A stretch of 64,000 nucleotides of DNA from Pseudomonas sp. DNDY-54 (GTDB lineage: Bacteria; Pseudomonadota; Gammaproteobacteria; Pseudomonadales; Pseudomonadaceae). The stretch spans positions 806,001 through 870,000 of the forward strand of contig NZ_CP082271.1 in the NCBI RefSeq assembly GCF_019880365.1. Reading direction: 5' to 3'. The translations under genes and the position numbers were made by a program. Within the stretch, counting starts at the first letter, position 1; each line of letters starts with the position of its first letter. Shown here piece after piece: positions 25,297 to 33,874 of the stretch. The notes beneath the pieces are model-generated. The model ran no database searches. It was not told the origin of the DNA and saw only the letters and a program-made list of their open reading frames with translations.

Positions 25297-26295
25297 ATGT
25301 TCAAGTCTTGTGTTGCTGCGCTGGTCGCAGCCCTGTGTTGGTTGAGTGCCCCGGCCATGGCGGCAGAAGGGGAACCCTTCGTCATCAAGTTCGCCCACGT
25401 GGTAGCGGATGACACGCCCAAGGGCAAAGGCGCACTGCTGTTCCAGAAGCTGGTGCACGAGCGCCTCGCGGGGAAGGTCAAGGTCGAGGTCTACCCGAAC
25501 TCGACACTGGTCGGCGATGCCGACGAGATGCAGGCGCTGCTGAACAATGAGGTGCAGATCCTGGCCCCGTCGCTGTCCAAGTTCGGCAAGTACACCAAGA
25601 AGTTGCAGGTGTTCGACCTGCCATTCCTGTTTGATGACCAGGCGGCGGTCCAGCGCTTTCAGAAGCGTGAGACGAGCCGTGACTTGCTGCGATCCATGGC
25701 CGATTCCGGCATCTATGGCCTGGCTTACTGGAATAACGGTCTGAAGCAGCTTTCCGCCACACAGGCGTTGCGCTTGCCAGAAGATGCCGGCGGGCTGGCG
25801 TTCCGTATTCAGCCCTCCGCCGTGCTCGAGGCGCAGTTCAATGCGGTGGGTGCGAAGCCGGTCGTGCTGCCTTTCGCCGATGTGTACAAGTCGCTGAAGG
25901 CGGGCGTCGTCCAAGGTGCAGAAAACCCCTGGTCAAACATCATCAGCCAACAGATGCACACCGTTCAGCCGTTCATCACGGAGAGCAACCACGGTGTCCT
26001 TAACTACATGCTGGTGACCAACTCGAAGTTTTGGATGAGCATGCCATTCGCAGTGCGCTCTGAGCTCGAAGGTATCGTTCTTGAGGTGACCAATGCGGTC
26101 AACCGTGAGGCGGCTGCGCTGAACCAGCGTGATCGCGACCGGATCCTCGCGAGCGGTAGCAGCAAGCTGATCGCGCTCACGCCTGAGCAGCGTCAAGCCT
26201 GGCGCGAAAAGATGATGCCGGTGTGGCAGTCCTACGAGGCTGAGATCGGTGCCGATGTGATTCGCGCAGCGTTGACGGTCAACCGCAAGCATTAA
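25297..26295 (+). CDS. TRAP transporter substrate-binding protein, DctP family
   Basis: A 332-residue periplasmic binding protein. A Sec signal peptide (MFKSCVAALVAALCWLSAPAMAA) precedes mature sequence beginning EGEPFVIKFAHVVADDTPKG. Family segments include VEVYPNSTLVGDADEMQALL, GLKQLSATQALRLPEDAGGL-like sequence, AGVVQGAENPWSNI and NYMLVTNSKFW; the Arg in the FRIQPS segment is the usual carboxylate anchor. The start at 25297 has GGGGGTCAG upstream and gives a proper signal peptide. No DctQ/DctM membrane genes are nearby, so it is an orphan that must use distant partners or sense for a receptor. Ligand likely an organic acid. Confidence 0.9.
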   Translation: MFKSCVAALVAALCWLSAPAMAAEGEPFVIKFAHVVADDTPKGKGALLFQKLVHERLAGKVKVEVYPNSTLVGDADEMQALLNNEVQILAPSLSKFGKYTKKLQVFDLPFLFDDQAAVQRFQKRETSRDLLRSMADSGIYGLAYWNNGLKQLSATQALRLPEDAGGLAFRIQPSAVLEAQFNAVGAKPVVLPFADVYKSLKAGVVQGAENPWSNIISQQMHTVQPFITESNHGVLNYMLVTNSKFWMSMPFAVRSELEGIVLEVTNAVNREAAALNQRDRDRILASGSSKLIALTPEQRQAWREKMMPVWQSYEAEIGADVIRAALTVNRKH

Positions 26296-26300
26296 ACCCT

Positions 26301-26702
26301 TCACGACATCCGCTCGCCGGCGTAGCACGTCGGCGAGCTTGGCGCGCCACGCCGCTCCAGTTCTTCTTCCAGCCATTCGGCCAAGACCCGCGCATTGTTC
26401 TGTTGCTCGTCGCGAGCGCTGTAAACCAGCGTAAGTGGGCCGTTGGCGGCGATGTCCAGCAGCCGCCACCAGTGCTCAGGATGGCCGGCCAGCTCCTTGC
26501 GATACGCCTCGCGAAACCTGTCGAACGACAACTCGCCACCTTTGAAAGCCCGGCGCAAAGGGCTCGATGGCGCCAAATCCTGCATCCAGCTATCCAGGCG
26601 CAAAACATCCTTGGACAGATTTCGTGGCCAGAGGCGGTCCACCAGGACGCGATAGCCATCTCCGGCTGTGCTGGGTTCGTAGGCACGTTTGCAAACGATC
26701 AT
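26301..26702 (-). CDS. DUF488 family protein
   Basis: A 133-residue cytoplasmic protein. It has the family's opening VLVDRLWPRNLSKD, the FREAYRKEL segment and LVYSARDEQQNNA near the C-terminus, which together define DUF488. The biochemical role of the family is not established. It converges with the TRAP-binding-protein gene, five bases apart, and its start region abuts an unusually AT-rich promoter area. Confidence 0.85.
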   Translation of the reverse strand: MIVCKRAYEPSTAGDGYRVLVDRLWPRNLSKDVLRLDSWMQDLAPSSPLRRAFKGGELSFDRFREAYRKELAGHPEHWWRLLDIAANGPLTLVYSARDEQQNNARVLAEWLEEELERRGAPSSPTCYAGERMS

Positions 26703-26752
26703 TCAACAGCTCCTGAAACCTACAGCGGAAGGGTATAAATAACTTGCGTGAA

Positions 26753-26765
26753 GGTAATATTTACC
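26753..26765. promoter_or_regulatory. Palindromic AT-rich site upstream of the glycine-zipper gene
   Basis: GGTAA-TAT-TTACC is a perfect 5-3-5 palindrome inside the only markedly AT-rich ~90 bases of this region (26735-26830). Related half-sites GGTATA, TATACC and TTAACC surround it. It sits between two divergent genes and may be a repressor operator. No regulator is recognised. Confidence 0.45.
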
Positions 26766-26885
26766 TATTCGGGCAGGGTTGAATATACCTTTAATGGATT
26801 AACCTACTGAAATATATGAGCTTTAAAAGCGGCACGCTTCATGACTGTATTCAGGGCATACACAACATGCCTGAAGGAGCATCAC

Positions 26886-27239
26886 ATGAAGAATCTAGTC
26901 GCTTTGGTAACTGGCGCAATCCTACTCACCAGCACCCTGGCGAACGCCGACGAGGTCGTTAAGGCGCGCGAGGATCGCGTCGTGGGTGGTGGGTTCGGCG
27001 GGCTCAGCGGCTTTATGTTGGGCGCCGCTGCAGGCGGCCCTATCGGCGCGTTGGTCGGTGGCGGGCTCGGTTATTTCGCCGGGCAAGGCGTTCAGAAGGC
27101 GGCAGGCCTCGAGCAGACGCTGTACGTGATCGAGGCCGAGGACGGCAGCCAATCCCGGGTGCGGACGTCGGATAACGGTTTCGTGGCCGGGCAAGAGATC
27201 GAGCGTGACGGCAGCAACCTGACCGCACTCAACCGGTGA
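26886..27239 (+). CDS. Glycine-zipper protein, outer-membrane/periplasmic type
   Basis: A 117-residue exported protein. The signal peptide MKNLVALVTGAILLTSTLANA is followed by a glycine-zipper segment GGFGGLSGFMLGAAAGGPIG-ALVGGGLGYFAG, about residues 32-66. A short beta-rich tail (QTLYVIEAEDGSQSRVRTSD) ends the protein. Proteins of this shape (OsmB/SlyB/YmgG-like) associate with membranes under envelope stress, but this one is not assigned to a named family. The start has AAGGAG at ideal spacing. Confidence 0.83.
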   Translation: MKNLVALVTGAILLTSTLANADEVVKAREDRVVGGGFGGLSGFMLGAAAGGPIGALVGGGLGYFAGQGVQKAAGLEQTLYVIEAEDGSQSRVRTSDNGFVAGQEIERDGSNLTALNR

Positions 27240-27321
27240 AGAGCTGGCCGCGGCGTTGGCTATTCAGCGCTAACCAGCGGCTCTGCTAGGCTGGCCGCCG
27301 TCCACAACCGAAGGAGCCGTG

Positions 27322-27762
27322 ATGAGTTATTCCCTGTTGCATGTCACCCACTTGCTGGCGGCGATCTTCTTTATCGGTACGCTGTTCGTCGAGGTACTGG
27401 TGCTCAGTCGCGTGCGTGAGCAGATCGAGCCGGCGCAGATGCAGAAGGTCGACAAGGCGGTCGGCGCTCGCCTGCGAGTGGTGCTCCATTGGGTGGTGGT
27501 GTTTGTCTACGGGGCTGGTATCGGCCTGGCCTGGTATCACCGCCAGGCATTGGCGGACCCTTTCTCCAGTAGCTTCGCGACCCTGCTATCGCTGAAGATC
27601 CTGCTGGCGGTCGGGGTGTTCTTTACCTTCGGTATGGTCGCGATGCTGTTACGCAGTGGCCGCATGACACCGACTCGTTATCGGCGCATCCATTGGGCGA
27701 TCTTCATCCAGATGATCGGCATCGTGGTGCTGGCGAAGGGCATGTTCTACCTGCACTGGTAA
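27322..27762 (+). CDS. CopD-like four-helix membrane protein
   Basis: A 146-residue inner-membrane protein with four hydrophobic segments (about 3-25, 54-72, 85-108 and 122-143). Conserved histidines lie in LLHVTHLLAAIFF, VVLHWVVVF and RRIHWAIF, reminiscent of the CopD/YphA-type superfamily of membrane proteins with heme- or copper-associated histidines. The start at 27322 is chosen because AAGGAG lies five bases upstream. No operon partner. Function unproven; copper link is family inference only. Confidence 0.65.
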   Translation: MSYSLLHVTHLLAAIFFIGTLFVEVLVLSRVREQIEPAQMQKVDKAVGARLRVVLHWVVVFVYGAGIGLAWYHRQALADPFSSSFATLLSLKILLAVGVFFTFGMVAMLLRSGRMTPTRYRRIHWAIFIQMIGIVVLAKGMFYLHW

Positions 27763-27939
27763 CACGGATCAGCGACGCGCTAGTGCATTGGCGGGTGGCG
27801 GACGATGATATCGGTCAAGTTCGGTGCGCTATAAACGGGGGTGATTGGCAGCAGATCAGCTGCGTTAGGCTCGTTTGTTTTCTGCCAATCGAGGCCTATG
27901 GTGAGGGCATCCAGACCTGCCAGATCACCGAGGTGTCCG

Positions 27940-29193
27940 ATGCATTTCGCCTATAGCCCACGTGTCGAGGCGTTGCGCCAGCAACTGCTTGCCTTTATGG
28001 ATCAGTACATCGTGCCGCGCATCGGCGCGTGGCATGCCGAAGTGGCCGCGGGCGCGTATCCGGTTTCGTTCATGGACGATCTGAAAGCGCTGGCGCGCTC
28101 CGAAGGGCTGTGGAATCTGTTCCTGCCGTCCCTTGGTGACGACGAGCCGGGCATGGGCCTGAGCAATCTGGAATACGCGCCGCTGGCCGAAATCATGGGG
28201 CGTGTGCATTGGGCCTCCGAGGTGTTCAACTGCAATGCGCCGGACACGGGCAACATGGAGCTGCTGCACCTGTTCGCGACCCCGGAGCAGCGCCAGCGCT
28301 GGCTGATGCCACTGCTTGAGGGTGAAATCCGTTCGGCCTTTGCGATGACCGAGCCGGACGTGCCTTCCTCGGACGCGACCAATATCCAGACCTTGATTCG
28401 TCGCGACGGCGACGATTACGTGATTAACGGTCGGAAATGGTTCATCACCAATGCCTCGCACCCCAATTGCAAGCTGCTGATCGTCATGGGCAAGACCGAC
28501 CCGGATGCCGAAACGCACCATCAGCAGAGCATGATTTTGGTTCCGTTCGACACGCCGGGCGTGGAGCAGGTGCGCAATATCCCGGTGATGAATCACCTGG
28601 CCCCGGAAGGCCATAGCGAGCTGTTGCTGCGCAACGTCCGAGTGCCGGCGAGCAGTTTGCTGGGTAAGGAGGGCGACGGTTTCATGATGGCCCAGGCGCG
28701 GCTCGGGCCGGGCCGTATCCACCACTGCATGCGGTCCATTGGCATGGCCGAGCTGGCGCTGGAACTGATGGTCGAGCGCTGCCAGGAGCGCAAGGCGTTC
28801 GGCAAGTATCTTCAGCAGTACTCGAATATCGGCGACTGGATAGCCGAGTCGCGTATCGAAATCGAGCAGGCGAGGCTGCTGGTGCTGAAAACCGCCTGGA
28901 TGATCGACGAAGTGGGTGCCAAGGCAGCACGCAAGGAGATCTCGATGATCAAGGCGCTCGTGCCGCGCATGCAGACAACCGTGGTGGATCGGGCTATGCA
29001 GGTCTACGGTGCCATGGGCCTGACGCCCGATACGCCACTGGCTGATATGTGGACCGGTGGCCGGGCGTTGCGCTTCGCCGACGGTCCCGACCAGGTGCAT
29101 TTGCGCAGCATCGCCCGTATGGAAATCAAGGCCAGCGAAGCGAATCGCGGCGCGACAGCGGCCTATCTCACCCCACCGGGTCGGCGTCTGTAA
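27940..29193 (+). CDS. Acyl-CoA dehydrogenase family protein
   Basis: A 417-residue FAD enzyme. FAMTEPDVPSSDATNIQT and GRKWFITNASHPN are the flavin/substrate segments. RLGPGRIHHCMRSIGMAELAL and QVYGAMGLTPDTPLADMW are C-terminal FAD-contact motifs. Residue VPSSD in place of the usual GSD and the long C-terminal region place it with the ACAD10/11-like branch rather than short-chain enzymes. The start at 27940 (MHFAYSPRVEAL) has GAGGTG upstream. It stands alone, without enoyl-CoA hydratase or phosphotransferase partners. Substrate chain length unknown. Confidence 0.87.
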   Translation: MHFAYSPRVEALRQQLLAFMDQYIVPRIGAWHAEVAAGAYPVSFMDDLKALARSEGLWNLFLPSLGDDEPGMGLSNLEYAPLAEIMGRVHWASEVFNCNAPDTGNMELLHLFATPEQRQRWLMPLLEGEIRSAFAMTEPDVPSSDATNIQTLIRRDGDDYVINGRKWFITNASHPNCKLLIVMGKTDPDAETHHQQSMILVPFDTPGVEQVRNIPVMNHLAPEGHSELLLRNVRVPASSLLGKEGDGFMMAQARLGPGRIHHCMRSIGMAELALELMVERCQERKAFGKYLQQYSNIGDWIAESRIEIEQARLLVLKTAWMIDEVGAKAARKEISMIKALVPRMQTTVVDRAMQVYGAMGLTPDTPLADMWTGGRALRFADGPDQVHLRSIARMEIKASEANRGATAAYLTPPGRRL

Positions 29194-29392
29194 GCTAGCC
29201 TGGCGCGCCGCGCGGGTGGGGTGCGTGGCGCCTGCCGGCAAACGAGCATGACGCGCGCTAGCCTGCCAGCTACGCTCCGGTTGTTCGACGGACGGCTTGG
29301 CCTGTCCAGGCTCCTCGGCCTATCCTTACCGGCAAAACCCGCATTAATCCGTCAGGAGTTCGTTTCTTATCAGCACCCCACGCACCGCAGCA

Positions 29393-29406
29393 TTGACATG
29401 GCTCAA
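29393..29406 (+). promoter_or_regulatory. Second, weaker FNR-like site upstream of nosR
   Basis: TTGACATGGCTCAA matches 8 of 10 positions of TTGAT-N4-ATCAA and lies 39 bases upstream of the stronger box. It could be an auxiliary site or chance. Confidence 0.4.
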
Positions 29407-29431
29407 TGCGATCATCGTTACCCGGTCAAGC

Positions 29432-29445
29432 TTGATGTACGTCAA
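29432..29445 (+). promoter_or_regulatory. FNR/DNR box of the nosR promoter
   Basis: TTGATGTACGTCAA matches 9 of 10 consensus positions. TACCAT lies exactly 22 bases downstream (29468-29473), the position expected of a -10 element for a class II activator site centred at -41.5. nosR starts at 29509. Regulation by Dnr, encoded at the end of the window, is the natural inference. Confidence 0.82.
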
Positions 29446-29508
29446 GGAGAGCACCGGGCCCGCTCCCTACCATCACCTCACGTTTCATACACCCGAAGTA
29501 GGTAGGCC

Positions 29509-31686
29509 ATGACTTCCCTTTTCTCTTTCGCAGCTCGCGCCAAAGGCGCATGGAGGTTGGGCTTCGCCCTGCTGCTGTTGATGTTCAGCACCTTCACGTT
29601 GCAAGCAAAGGAATACGAGGCCGAGCAACAGCGCATCGACCAGTTCTTCCCGAAAGTCACGCAGATCTCCGAGCCGGAAGGCGAGTACAAGGTCCGTACG
29701 CTCATGGATGGCGTGGGCACGGTCTACGGTTATGCCTATCAGAGCATGGACGTCGTGGACGTCCCGGCGTATTCAGGCAAGCCGATCAACATGCAGGTAC
29801 TCCTGGGGCCTGACGGCACCATCATCGATGCCTATGTGCTGGAGCATCACGAGCCCATCCTGCTGATCGGTATACCGGAGCAGAAGCTGCACGACTTCAC
29901 CGCCAAATACGCCGGCATCAAGGCTGATCAGCGGGTCGTTGTCGGTCGTTCCAAAGACCCGAAGGCCGTGACCGTGGATGCGGTGACAGGCGCTACCGTG
30001 ACCGTCATGGTGGTCAATGAGATTGTCATGCGTTCTGCTCATGAGGTGGCGTCCTCTCTCGGGCTGGTCAAGAGCAACCTCGACGCCCGGCAGAAGCCCG
30101 CCGTCGTGCTGGAAGACGCTTATCAGCCTGCCAGCTGGTCCGAGCTGACGGGTAATGGCGCAATCCGCCGGCTGCATCTGACCAACGGCGACATCAACGA
30201 AGGCTTCAAGGGCACCGAGGCCGAGGGGATTGACGAAGCGCCTGCGGACGAAGTCGACGAGACCTTCATTGACTTGTATGCGGCCCATCTGAACCCGCCC
30301 ACCATCGGTCGCAATCTGCTGGGCGACAACCAGTTCCGTTTCTTGATGGACGAACTCAAGCCGGGCGAGCACGCCATCGCCGTCATGGGCAGTGGCGAGT
30401 ATTCGTTCAAGGGCTCGGGCTATGTGCGGGGCGGCATCTTCGATCGGGTGCAGTTGCGACAGTTCGGCAATGTCATCAGCTTTCGCGACATGGATTTCCA
30501 GCGGCTGGACGATGTGTACGCCGAGGGTATGCCTGACTTCAACGAGATGGCGGTGTTCATCGTCCGCGAGCACGTGGAGTTCGACCCCGGTTCACCCTGG
30601 ACGCTGGAACTGCTGGTGCGCCGCCAGACCGGTCCGGTCAGCGGCATGTTCATCAGCTTCGAATTACCCTATCAGGTGCCCGAGGAGTACATCGAGCGGC
30701 CTCAGCCTACCGAGGAAGAGCTGGCAGCCATCGAGGAAGCCAACCGGCCGATGTGGGTCAACATCTGGTACCAGCAGAGCTTCCAGATCGGCGTGATCAT
30801 TGCCGCCCTGGTCTTGCTGACGGTAATTCTCTTCCTGCAGGACAAGTTCACTCAGCATCCGACCTTCCTGAAGAGACTGCGGCACGGCTACCTGATCTTC
30901 ACCGTTGTGTTCATCGGCTGGTACGCCCTGGGGCAGCTGTCGGTGGTCAACGTGCTGACCTTTGTCCATGCCCTGGTTCAGGACTTCCGCTGGGAACTGT
31001 TCCTGACCGATCCGGTGATCTTCATCCTCTGGACCTTTACCGCCGCCAGCATCCTGCTCTGGGGTCGCGGTGTGTTCTGCGGCTGGCTGTGTCCCTTCGG
31101 CGCGCTGCAGGAACTGATCAACGAGGCTGCACGCAAGCTGAAGATTCCTCAATACGACGTGCCCTTCGCCGTCCACGAGCGGCTCTGGGCCATCAAGTAC
31201 ATCGTCCTGCTGGTGCTGTTCGGCATCTCGCTGGAATCTATGTCAGTCGCTGAGCAGGCTGCCGAAATCGAGCCGTTCAAGACAGCAATTACCCTCAAGT
31301 TCGATCGTCAGTGGTGGTTCGTGGTGTACGCGGTGGCGTTGCTCGTGATCAACATCTTTACCCGCAAGGTCTACTGCCGCTACGTCTGCCCCCTGGGCGC
31401 GGGACTGGCGATCACAGGCCGCTTCCGTCTGTTCGACTGGCTCAAGCGGCGCAAGGAGTGCGGCAATCCCTGCCAGGTCTGCGCCAACGAATGTGAAGTG
31501 CAGGCCATCCACCCGGATGGGCATATCAACCACAACGAATGCCATTACTGCCTCGATTGCCAGATGACGTACCACAACGACAACAAGTGCCCGCCACTGA
31601 TCGTGAAGAACAAGCGCGCCAAACGCGGCAAAAAAGCCCCGGCCGGCCCAGCGCTGATCCCTGTAGTTCAAGTAGTAGAACCCTGA
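29509..31686 (+). CDS. nosR: NosR, membrane flavo-iron-sulfur protein required for nosZ expression and N2O reduction
   Basis: A 725-residue inner-membrane protein, the same length as Pseudomonas stutzeri NosR. A signal-like hydrophobic N-terminus precedes a periplasmic FMN-binding domain with TVDAVTGATVTVMVV (covalent FMN threonine motif). Several transmembrane helices occupy about 420-630, carrying two CxxxCP motifs, CGWLCPFGAL and CRYVCPLGAG. The cytoplasmic C-terminus has two [4Fe-4S] clusters read as CGNPCQVCANEC and CHYCLDCQ. NosR passes electrons toward NosZ and is needed for nos transcription. It is first in nosRZDFYL-tatA and has a DNR box. Confidence 0.97.
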   Translation: MTSLFSFAARAKGAWRLGFALLLLMFSTFTLQAKEYEAEQQRIDQFFPKVTQISEPEGEYKVRTLMDGVGTVYGYAYQSMDVVDVPAYSGKPINMQVLLGPDGTIIDAYVLEHHEPILLIGIPEQKLHDFTAKYAGIKADQRVVVGRSKDPKAVTVDAVTGATVTVMVVNEIVMRSAHEVASSLGLVKSNLDARQKPAVVLEDAYQPASWSELTGNGAIRRLHLTNGDINEGFKGTEAEGIDEAPADEVDETFIDLYAAHLNPPTIGRNLLGDNQFRFLMDELKPGEHAIAVMGSGEYSFKGSGYVRGGIFDRVQLRQFGNVISFRDMDFQRLDDVYAEGMPDFNEMAVFIVREHVEFDPGSPWTLELLVRRQTGPVSGMFISFELPYQVPEEYIERPQPTEEELAAIEEANRPMWVNIWYQQSFQIGVIIAALVLLTVILFLQDKFTQHPTFLKRLRHGYLIFTVVFIGWYALGQLSVVNVLTFVHALVQDFRWELFLTDPVIFILWTFTAASILLWGRGVFCGWLCPFGALQELINEAARKLKIPQYDVPFAVHERLWAIKYIVLLVLFGISLESMSVAEQAAEIEPFKTAITLKFDRQWWFVVYAVALLVINIFTRKVYCRYVCPLGAGLAITGRFRLFDWLKRRKECGNPCQVCANECEVQAIHPDGHINHNECHYCLDCQMTYHNDNKCPPLIVKNKRAKRGKKAPAGPALIPVVQVVEP

Positions 31687-31708
31687 GCGTCTCGTCGGTA
31701 CGAGCCGC

Positions 31709-31722
31709 TTGATATTGATCGT
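31709..31722 (+). promoter_or_regulatory. Weak FNR-like site before nosZ
   Basis: TTGATATTGATCGT has an intact left half-site and a three-of-five right half. It lies 36 bases before the nosZ start, closer than usual for an activator, so a separate nosZ promoter is only possible. Confidence 0.3.
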
Positions 31723-31757
31723 CTGACCTGTCTGTATGCGATAAGGAGCTAAGCCCC

Positions 31758-33659
31758 ATGAGTGACAAGACCAAGAACACCCCCGAGACCCTGGAAAAGA
31801 CCGGCCTTAGTCGCCGCGGCTTCCTGGGAGCCAGTGCCCTGACCGGCGCCGCTGTGGCCGCTACTGCGTTAGGCGGTGCGGTGATGAGTCGCGAAACCTG
31901 GGCCGCCGCGGTCAAAGATGCGCAGCAGAAGATCCACGTAGCGCCGGGCGAACTGGACGACTACTACGGTTTCTGGAGCGGCGGCCACCAAGGCGAAGTC
32001 CGCGTGGTCGGCGTACCTTCGATGCGCGAGCTGATGCGCATCCCGGTATTCAACATTGATTCCGCGACAGGCTGGGGCCTGACCAACGAAAGCAAGCACA
32101 TCATGGGGGAGAGCGCCAAGTTCCTGAACGGCGACTGTCACCACCCGCACATCTCGATGACTGACGGCAAATACGACGGCAAGTACCTGTTCATCAACGA
32201 CAAGGCCAACAGCCGCGTTGCGCGTATCCGCCTCGACATCATGAAGTGCGACAAGATGATCACCGTGCCGAACGTTCAGGCGATTCACGGCCTGCGTCTG
32301 CAGAAGGTGCCGCACACCAAGTACGTGTTCGCCAACGCCGAGTTCGTGATCCCGCACCCGAACGACGGCAGCTCGTTCGATCTGCAGGCCGAGAACAGCT
32401 ACACCATGTTCAACGTCATCGATGCCGAGAAGATGGAAATGGCCTTCCAGGTCATCGTCGACGGCAACCTCGACAACACCGATGCCGACTACACCGGAAA
32501 ATACGCCGCCTCCACCTGCTACAACTCGGAGAAGGCCTACGACCTGGGCGGCATGATGCGCAACGAGCGCGACTGGGTGGTGGTCTACAACATCCCGCGT
32601 ATCGAAGCCGCGATCAAGGCAGGCAAGTTCACCACGCTGGGCGACTCCAAGGTGCCCGTGGTCGATGGCCGTGCCGGCTCAGAACTGACTCGCTACATCC
32701 CCGTGCCGAAGAACCCGCACGGCTGCAACACCTCGTCTGACGGCAAGTACTTCATCGCCGCCGGCAAGCTGTCACCCACCGTCACCATGATCGAAATCGC
32801 CAAGCTCGATGATCTGTTCGACGACAAGCTGAGCGATCCACGCGACGTGGTTGCCGCTGAACCTGAGCTGGGTCTTGGCCCGCTGCACACCACCTTCGAC
32901 GGTCGTGGCAACGCCTACACCACGCTGTTCATCGACAGCCAGGTGGTGAAGTGGAACATGGCCGATGCGGTGCGCGCCTACAACGGTGAGAAGGTCAACT
33001 ACATCAAGCAGAAGCTCGATGTGCAGTACCAGCCAGGCCACATCCATGCCTCGCTGACCGAAACCAGCGAAGCTGACGGGCAGTGGCTGGTGGCGCTGTG
33101 CAAATTCTCCAAGGACCGCTTCCTGCCGACCGGCCCGCTGCACCCGGAGAATGACCAGCTGATCGATATTTCCGGCGAAGAAATGAAGCTGGTGCATGAC
33201 GGCCCGACGTACGCCGAACCGCACGACTGCATCCTGGCCCGTCGCGACCAGATCAAGACGAAGAAGATCTGGGACCGTAACGATCCATTCTTCGCGCCGA
33301 CCGTTGAGATGGCGAAGAAGGACGGCGTCAACCTCGACACCGATAACAAGGTTATCCGCGACGGCAAGAAGGTGCGGGTGTACATGACGTCCATGGCGCC
33401 GACCTATGGCATGACCGAGTTCACGGTCAAGCAGGGCGACGAAGTCACCGTGGTGATCACCAACATCGACCAGATCGAGGACGTTTCGCACGGTTTCGTC
33501 ATGACCAACCACGGCGCGAGCATGGAAATCAGCCCGCAGCAGACCTCTTCCATCACGTTTACAGCCGATAAGCCCGGTCTGCATTGGTACTACTGCAGCT
33601 GGTTCTGCCACGCGCTGCACATGGAAATGGTCGGCCGTATGCTGGTCGAGCCGGCATAA
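31758..33659 (+). CDS. nosZ: Nitrous-oxide reductase, clade I (Tat-exported)
   Basis: The periplasmic terminal enzyme of denitrification, reducing N2O to N2. The 633-residue precursor has a Tat signal with SRRGFLGASAL (residues 18-28), marking clade I. The beta-propeller carries CuZ histidines, for example in GDCHHPHISMTDG. The C-terminal cupredoxin domain has the CuA ligands C613, C617, H621 and M624 in CSWFCHALHMEM. The ATG has AAGGAG upstream. NosDFY and NosL, encoded next, supply sulfur and copper to CuZ. All key residues are intact. Confidence 0.98.
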   Translation: MSDKTKNTPETLEKTGLSRRGFLGASALTGAAVAATALGGAVMSRETWAAAVKDAQQKIHVAPGELDDYYGFWSGGHQGEVRVVGVPSMRELMRIPVFNIDSATGWGLTNESKHIMGESAKFLNGDCHHPHISMTDGKYDGKYLFINDKANSRVARIRLDIMKCDKMITVPNVQAIHGLRLQKVPHTKYVFANAEFVIPHPNDGSSFDLQAENSYTMFNVIDAEKMEMAFQVIVDGNLDNTDADYTGKYAASTCYNSEKAYDLGGMMRNERDWVVVYNIPRIEAAIKAGKFTTLGDSKVPVVDGRAGSELTRYIPVPKNPHGCNTSSDGKYFIAAGKLSPTVTMIEIAKLDDLFDDKLSDPRDVVAAEPELGLGPLHTTFDGRGNAYTTLFIDSQVVKWNMADAVRAYNGEKVNYIKQKLDVQYQPGHIHASLTETSEADGQWLVALCKFSKDRFLPTGPLHPENDQLIDISGEEMKLVHDGPTYAEPHDCILARRDQIKTKKIWDRNDPFFAPTVEMAKKDGVNLDTDNKVIRDGKKVRVYMTSMAPTYGMTEFTVKQGDEVTVVITNIDQIEDVSHGFVMTNHGASMEISPQQTSSITFTADKPGLHWYYCSWFCHALHMEMVGRMLVEPA

Positions 33660-33740
33660 CGCGAGCCCGGTGGGCGGGGCGCCTGGCGTCCCGTCCACTG
33701 CTCACGATGCCGAGCGTATAGCGGCACGTTCAGCCTATAA

Positions 33741-33762
33741 CAGGACGCGCGGCGTCCTGTTT
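33741..33762 (+). terminator. Hairpin between nosZ and nosD (possible attenuator)
   Basis: CAGGACGC pairs perfectly with GCGTCCTG across a three-base loop, then TTT. The T run is too short for a strong terminator. It may reduce read-through or protect the nosZ transcript 3' end. Confidence 0.5.
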
Positions 33763-33874
33763 GCTGAAAGCGACCTGTACGGGATGAAGGAGCGACACGA
33801 TCAACGCGAACCAAGGGGGGGCCGCAAGGGCTCGCCGTCAGCAACTTGCCTGGACGCTGAAGAGGAACAACGCT

